From the NCBI RefSeq assembly GCF_022867865.1, contig NZ_JALIEC010000004.1:124001-188000 (forward strand): a stretch of 64,000 bases of DNA. Reading direction: 5' to 3'. The notes under the pieces are model-generated. The model made no database searches. It saw only the letters and a list, made by a program, of their open reading frames with translations, and was not told the DNA's origin. Position numbers and translations under genes: made by a program. Below are positions 62,808 through 64,000 of this stretch, piece by piece; position 1 is the first letter of the stretch; the number at the start of each line of letters is the position of its first letter. This DNA is from Phaeobacter sp. J2-8. GTDB lineage: Bacteria > Pseudomonadota > Alphaproteobacteria > Rhodobacterales > Rhodobacteraceae.

Positions 62808-63551
62808 TCAGTGGAAATAGATGCCACCACAGACGTTCAACGCCTGACCGGTGACAAAACGCGACTGATCCGAGGCGAAAAAGACGGCTGGGCCGACAAT
62901 ATCGTCAGGATCACCCAGACGTTTCAGGGCGGCCACATTGGCCCAGTGGTCCATTGCCTCCTGCGTGCCAAGGTTTTCCTTGCCCATTTCGGTCAGGATA
63001 ATACCGGGGCAGATCGCGTTGACGGTGATACCGTCCATCCCCGCCTCTTGCGCGTAAACCCGTGTCAACGTGATGTCGACGGCCTTTGTCGCGGCATAAT
63101 GGCCTTGGGTCGGCACGCCCTGACGCCCGGCGATTGAGGCGATGTTGATGATCCGTCCGGCCTTGCGCGCCCGCATCTGCGGCAAGACGGCGTTGGTGAC
63201 AAGCAACACGCCCTTGGCGTTCACATCGAAATGCGCATCCCAGGTCTTTTCGTCCAGATCTTCCAACCGGCTGGGGATCAGAATGCCGGCGTTGTTGACC
63301 AGAATATCAATCTGCCCCGCTTCTGCCACGGCCGCTTCGACAGCGGCCTTGTCGGTGACATCCAGATGCAGCACGCGGGCCTTTTGACCCGTCGCCGCAA
63401 TGCGGTCACGCACCTTTTCCAAATCGGAATTCTGCCGTTCCAGATCGCTGATCACGACATCGGCGCCGTTTTCCGCCAGACCAACGGCAACAGCCGCACC
63501 AATTCCGCGCGAGGCCCCGGTAACGAAGGCGGTTTTTCCTGCAAGCATCAT
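62808..63551 (-). CDS. SDR oxidoreductase
   Basis: A 247-residue SDR with TGASRGIGAAVAV (cofactor), NNAGILIPS, the catalytic Ser in IASIAG and YAATK. Relatives act on sugar alcohols (sorbitol dehydrogenase) or 3-hydroxyacyl substrates. The ATG at 63551 overlaps the stop of the sugar kinase gene, a link that favours a sugar or polyol as substrate. Confidence 0.9.
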   Translation of the reverse strand: MMLAGKTAFVTGASRGIGAAVAVGLAENGADVVISDLERQNSDLEKVRDRIAATGQKARVLHLDVTDKAAVEAAVAEAGQIDILVNNAGILIPSRLEDLDEKTWDAHFDVNAKGVLLVTNAVLPQMRARKAGRIINIASIAGRQGVPTQGHYAATKAVDITLTRVYAQEAGMDGITVNAICPGIILTEMGKENLGTQEAMDHWANVAALKRLGDPDDIVGPAVFFASDQSRFVTGQALNVCGGIYFH

Positions 63552-64000
63552 GCCATTTCTCCCAAAGTTTCGCGCAGCGGCCAATTTTCCATTGCGGCGC
63601 AAGTGTCGTCGAATGAGGTCAACCGCCCCTGCGAGCCAAGGCCAAGCGCCACATGGGCGGCAACGGTATTGGCAAAACGGGCGCATTCGCGCAGCGACCA
63701 GCCCTTGGCCAGCCCCACGATGATGCCGGCGGTAAAGCTGTCCCCGCATCCGGTGGTGTCGATCACATCAATCCGGTGCGAAGGCAGATGAAACGGTGTC
63801 CCTTCGGCGGGATCGACATAGACCCCGTCCCCCTCAAGCGTCAGGATCGCGTTCTTGACCCCGCGTGCCTTGAACCAACGCGCGACAGCGGCGGGATCGG
63901 TTTCGCCAGACATCGCCGCGGCTTCGTGGATCGACGGCACGAAATAGTCGATATACGGGAGCAGCGGCAGCACCTTGGGGACGGTTTCGGCATTGGCCTG
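63548..64000 (-). CDS. PfkB/ribokinase-family sugar kinase, C-terminal part (runs off the window)
   Basis: The last 150 residues of a PfkB-type carbohydrate kinase. The segment FVPSIHEAAAMSG and above all IDTTGCGDSFTAGIIVGLA, the second PfkB signature with the catalytic Asp and anion hole, are clear. The gene begins beyond base 64000. It overlaps the SDR gene by 4 bases and is the most upstream visible member of the five-gene operon. Confidence 0.9.
   Translation of the reverse strand, partial: QANAETVPKVLPLLPYIDYFVPSIHEAAAMSGETDPAAVARWFKARGVKNAILTLEGDGVYVDPAEGTPFHLPSHRIDVIDTTGCGDSFTAGIIVGLAKGWSLRECARFANTVAAHVALGLGSQGRLTSFDDTCAAMENWPLRETLGEMA

Overview
The window reads as a GC-rich, densely packed stretch of an alphaproteobacterial genome, most likely Rhodobacterales (Roseobacter/Rhodobacteraceae group). 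That placement is inference: it rests on the TRAP and ABC solute transporters, the RTX protein with paired DUF4214 modules, Entner-Doudoroff-like oxidative sugar pathways and general codon style. No rRNA, tRNA or CRISPR was seen.

Layout. (1) 1-3.5 kb: envelope-stress module made of a sensor kinase (cut by the window edge), an OmpR-type regulator, an acidic PepSY-like protein, a small membrane protein and a single-PDZ HtrA-type protease; near-identical TTACA-N4-TGT motifs lie in both promoter regions. (2) 3.6-6.7 kb: copper efflux ATPase copA and its regulator cueR, with a MerR-type promoter. (3) 6.7-7.5 kb: two 5'-truncated genes (a putative plasmid replication initiator tail and an amidohydrolase tail) abut head to head, marking a recombination junction. 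(4) 7.6-12.8 kb: catabolic genes (DAD-type cupin, SDR, LysR regulator, Fe-ADH, ketoglutarate-semialdehyde-type dehydrogenase). (5) 12.9-26.1 kb: an eight-gene leftward operon facing a LacI regulator: Opp-type oligosaccharide importer, GHL6-like hydrolase, GH42 beta-galactosidase, hydroxypyruvate isomerase and tartronate-semialdehyde-type reductase. (6) 26.2-36.4 kb: a GntR-controlled oxidative L-fucose-type sugar pathway with its own ABC importer and a mutarotase relic. (7) 36.6-42 kb: ABM-domain protein, isopropylmalate-type dehydrogenase, GntR regulator, TRAP transporter (DctM frameshifted). (8) 42.3-43.2 kb: tautomerase/HxlR divergent pair around a double palindrome. (9) 43.5-53.8 kb: a second oxidative sugar operon (ribose-type ABC importer with a doubly frameshifted ATPase, enolase-superfamily dehydratase, two dehydrogenases, AKR, lactonase, RraA-type aldolase) facing an AraC regulator. 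(10) 54-58.7 kb: an RTX/DUF4214 secreted protein with 423-bp tandem repeats and a frameshift, bracketed by IS5-like and IS6-like transposase relics. (11) 58.7-64 kb: leftward operon of thiolase, aldehyde dehydrogenase, flavin monooxygenase, SDR and a PfkB sugar kinase (cut by the edge).

The most notable themes are the two parallel oxidative deoxysugar/aldose routes next to a glycosidase-plus-importer operon, which together look like an algal-glycan utilisation region; and the several single-base frameshifts and truncation junctions, which mean either a region being rearranged and decaying or indel errors in the assembly.
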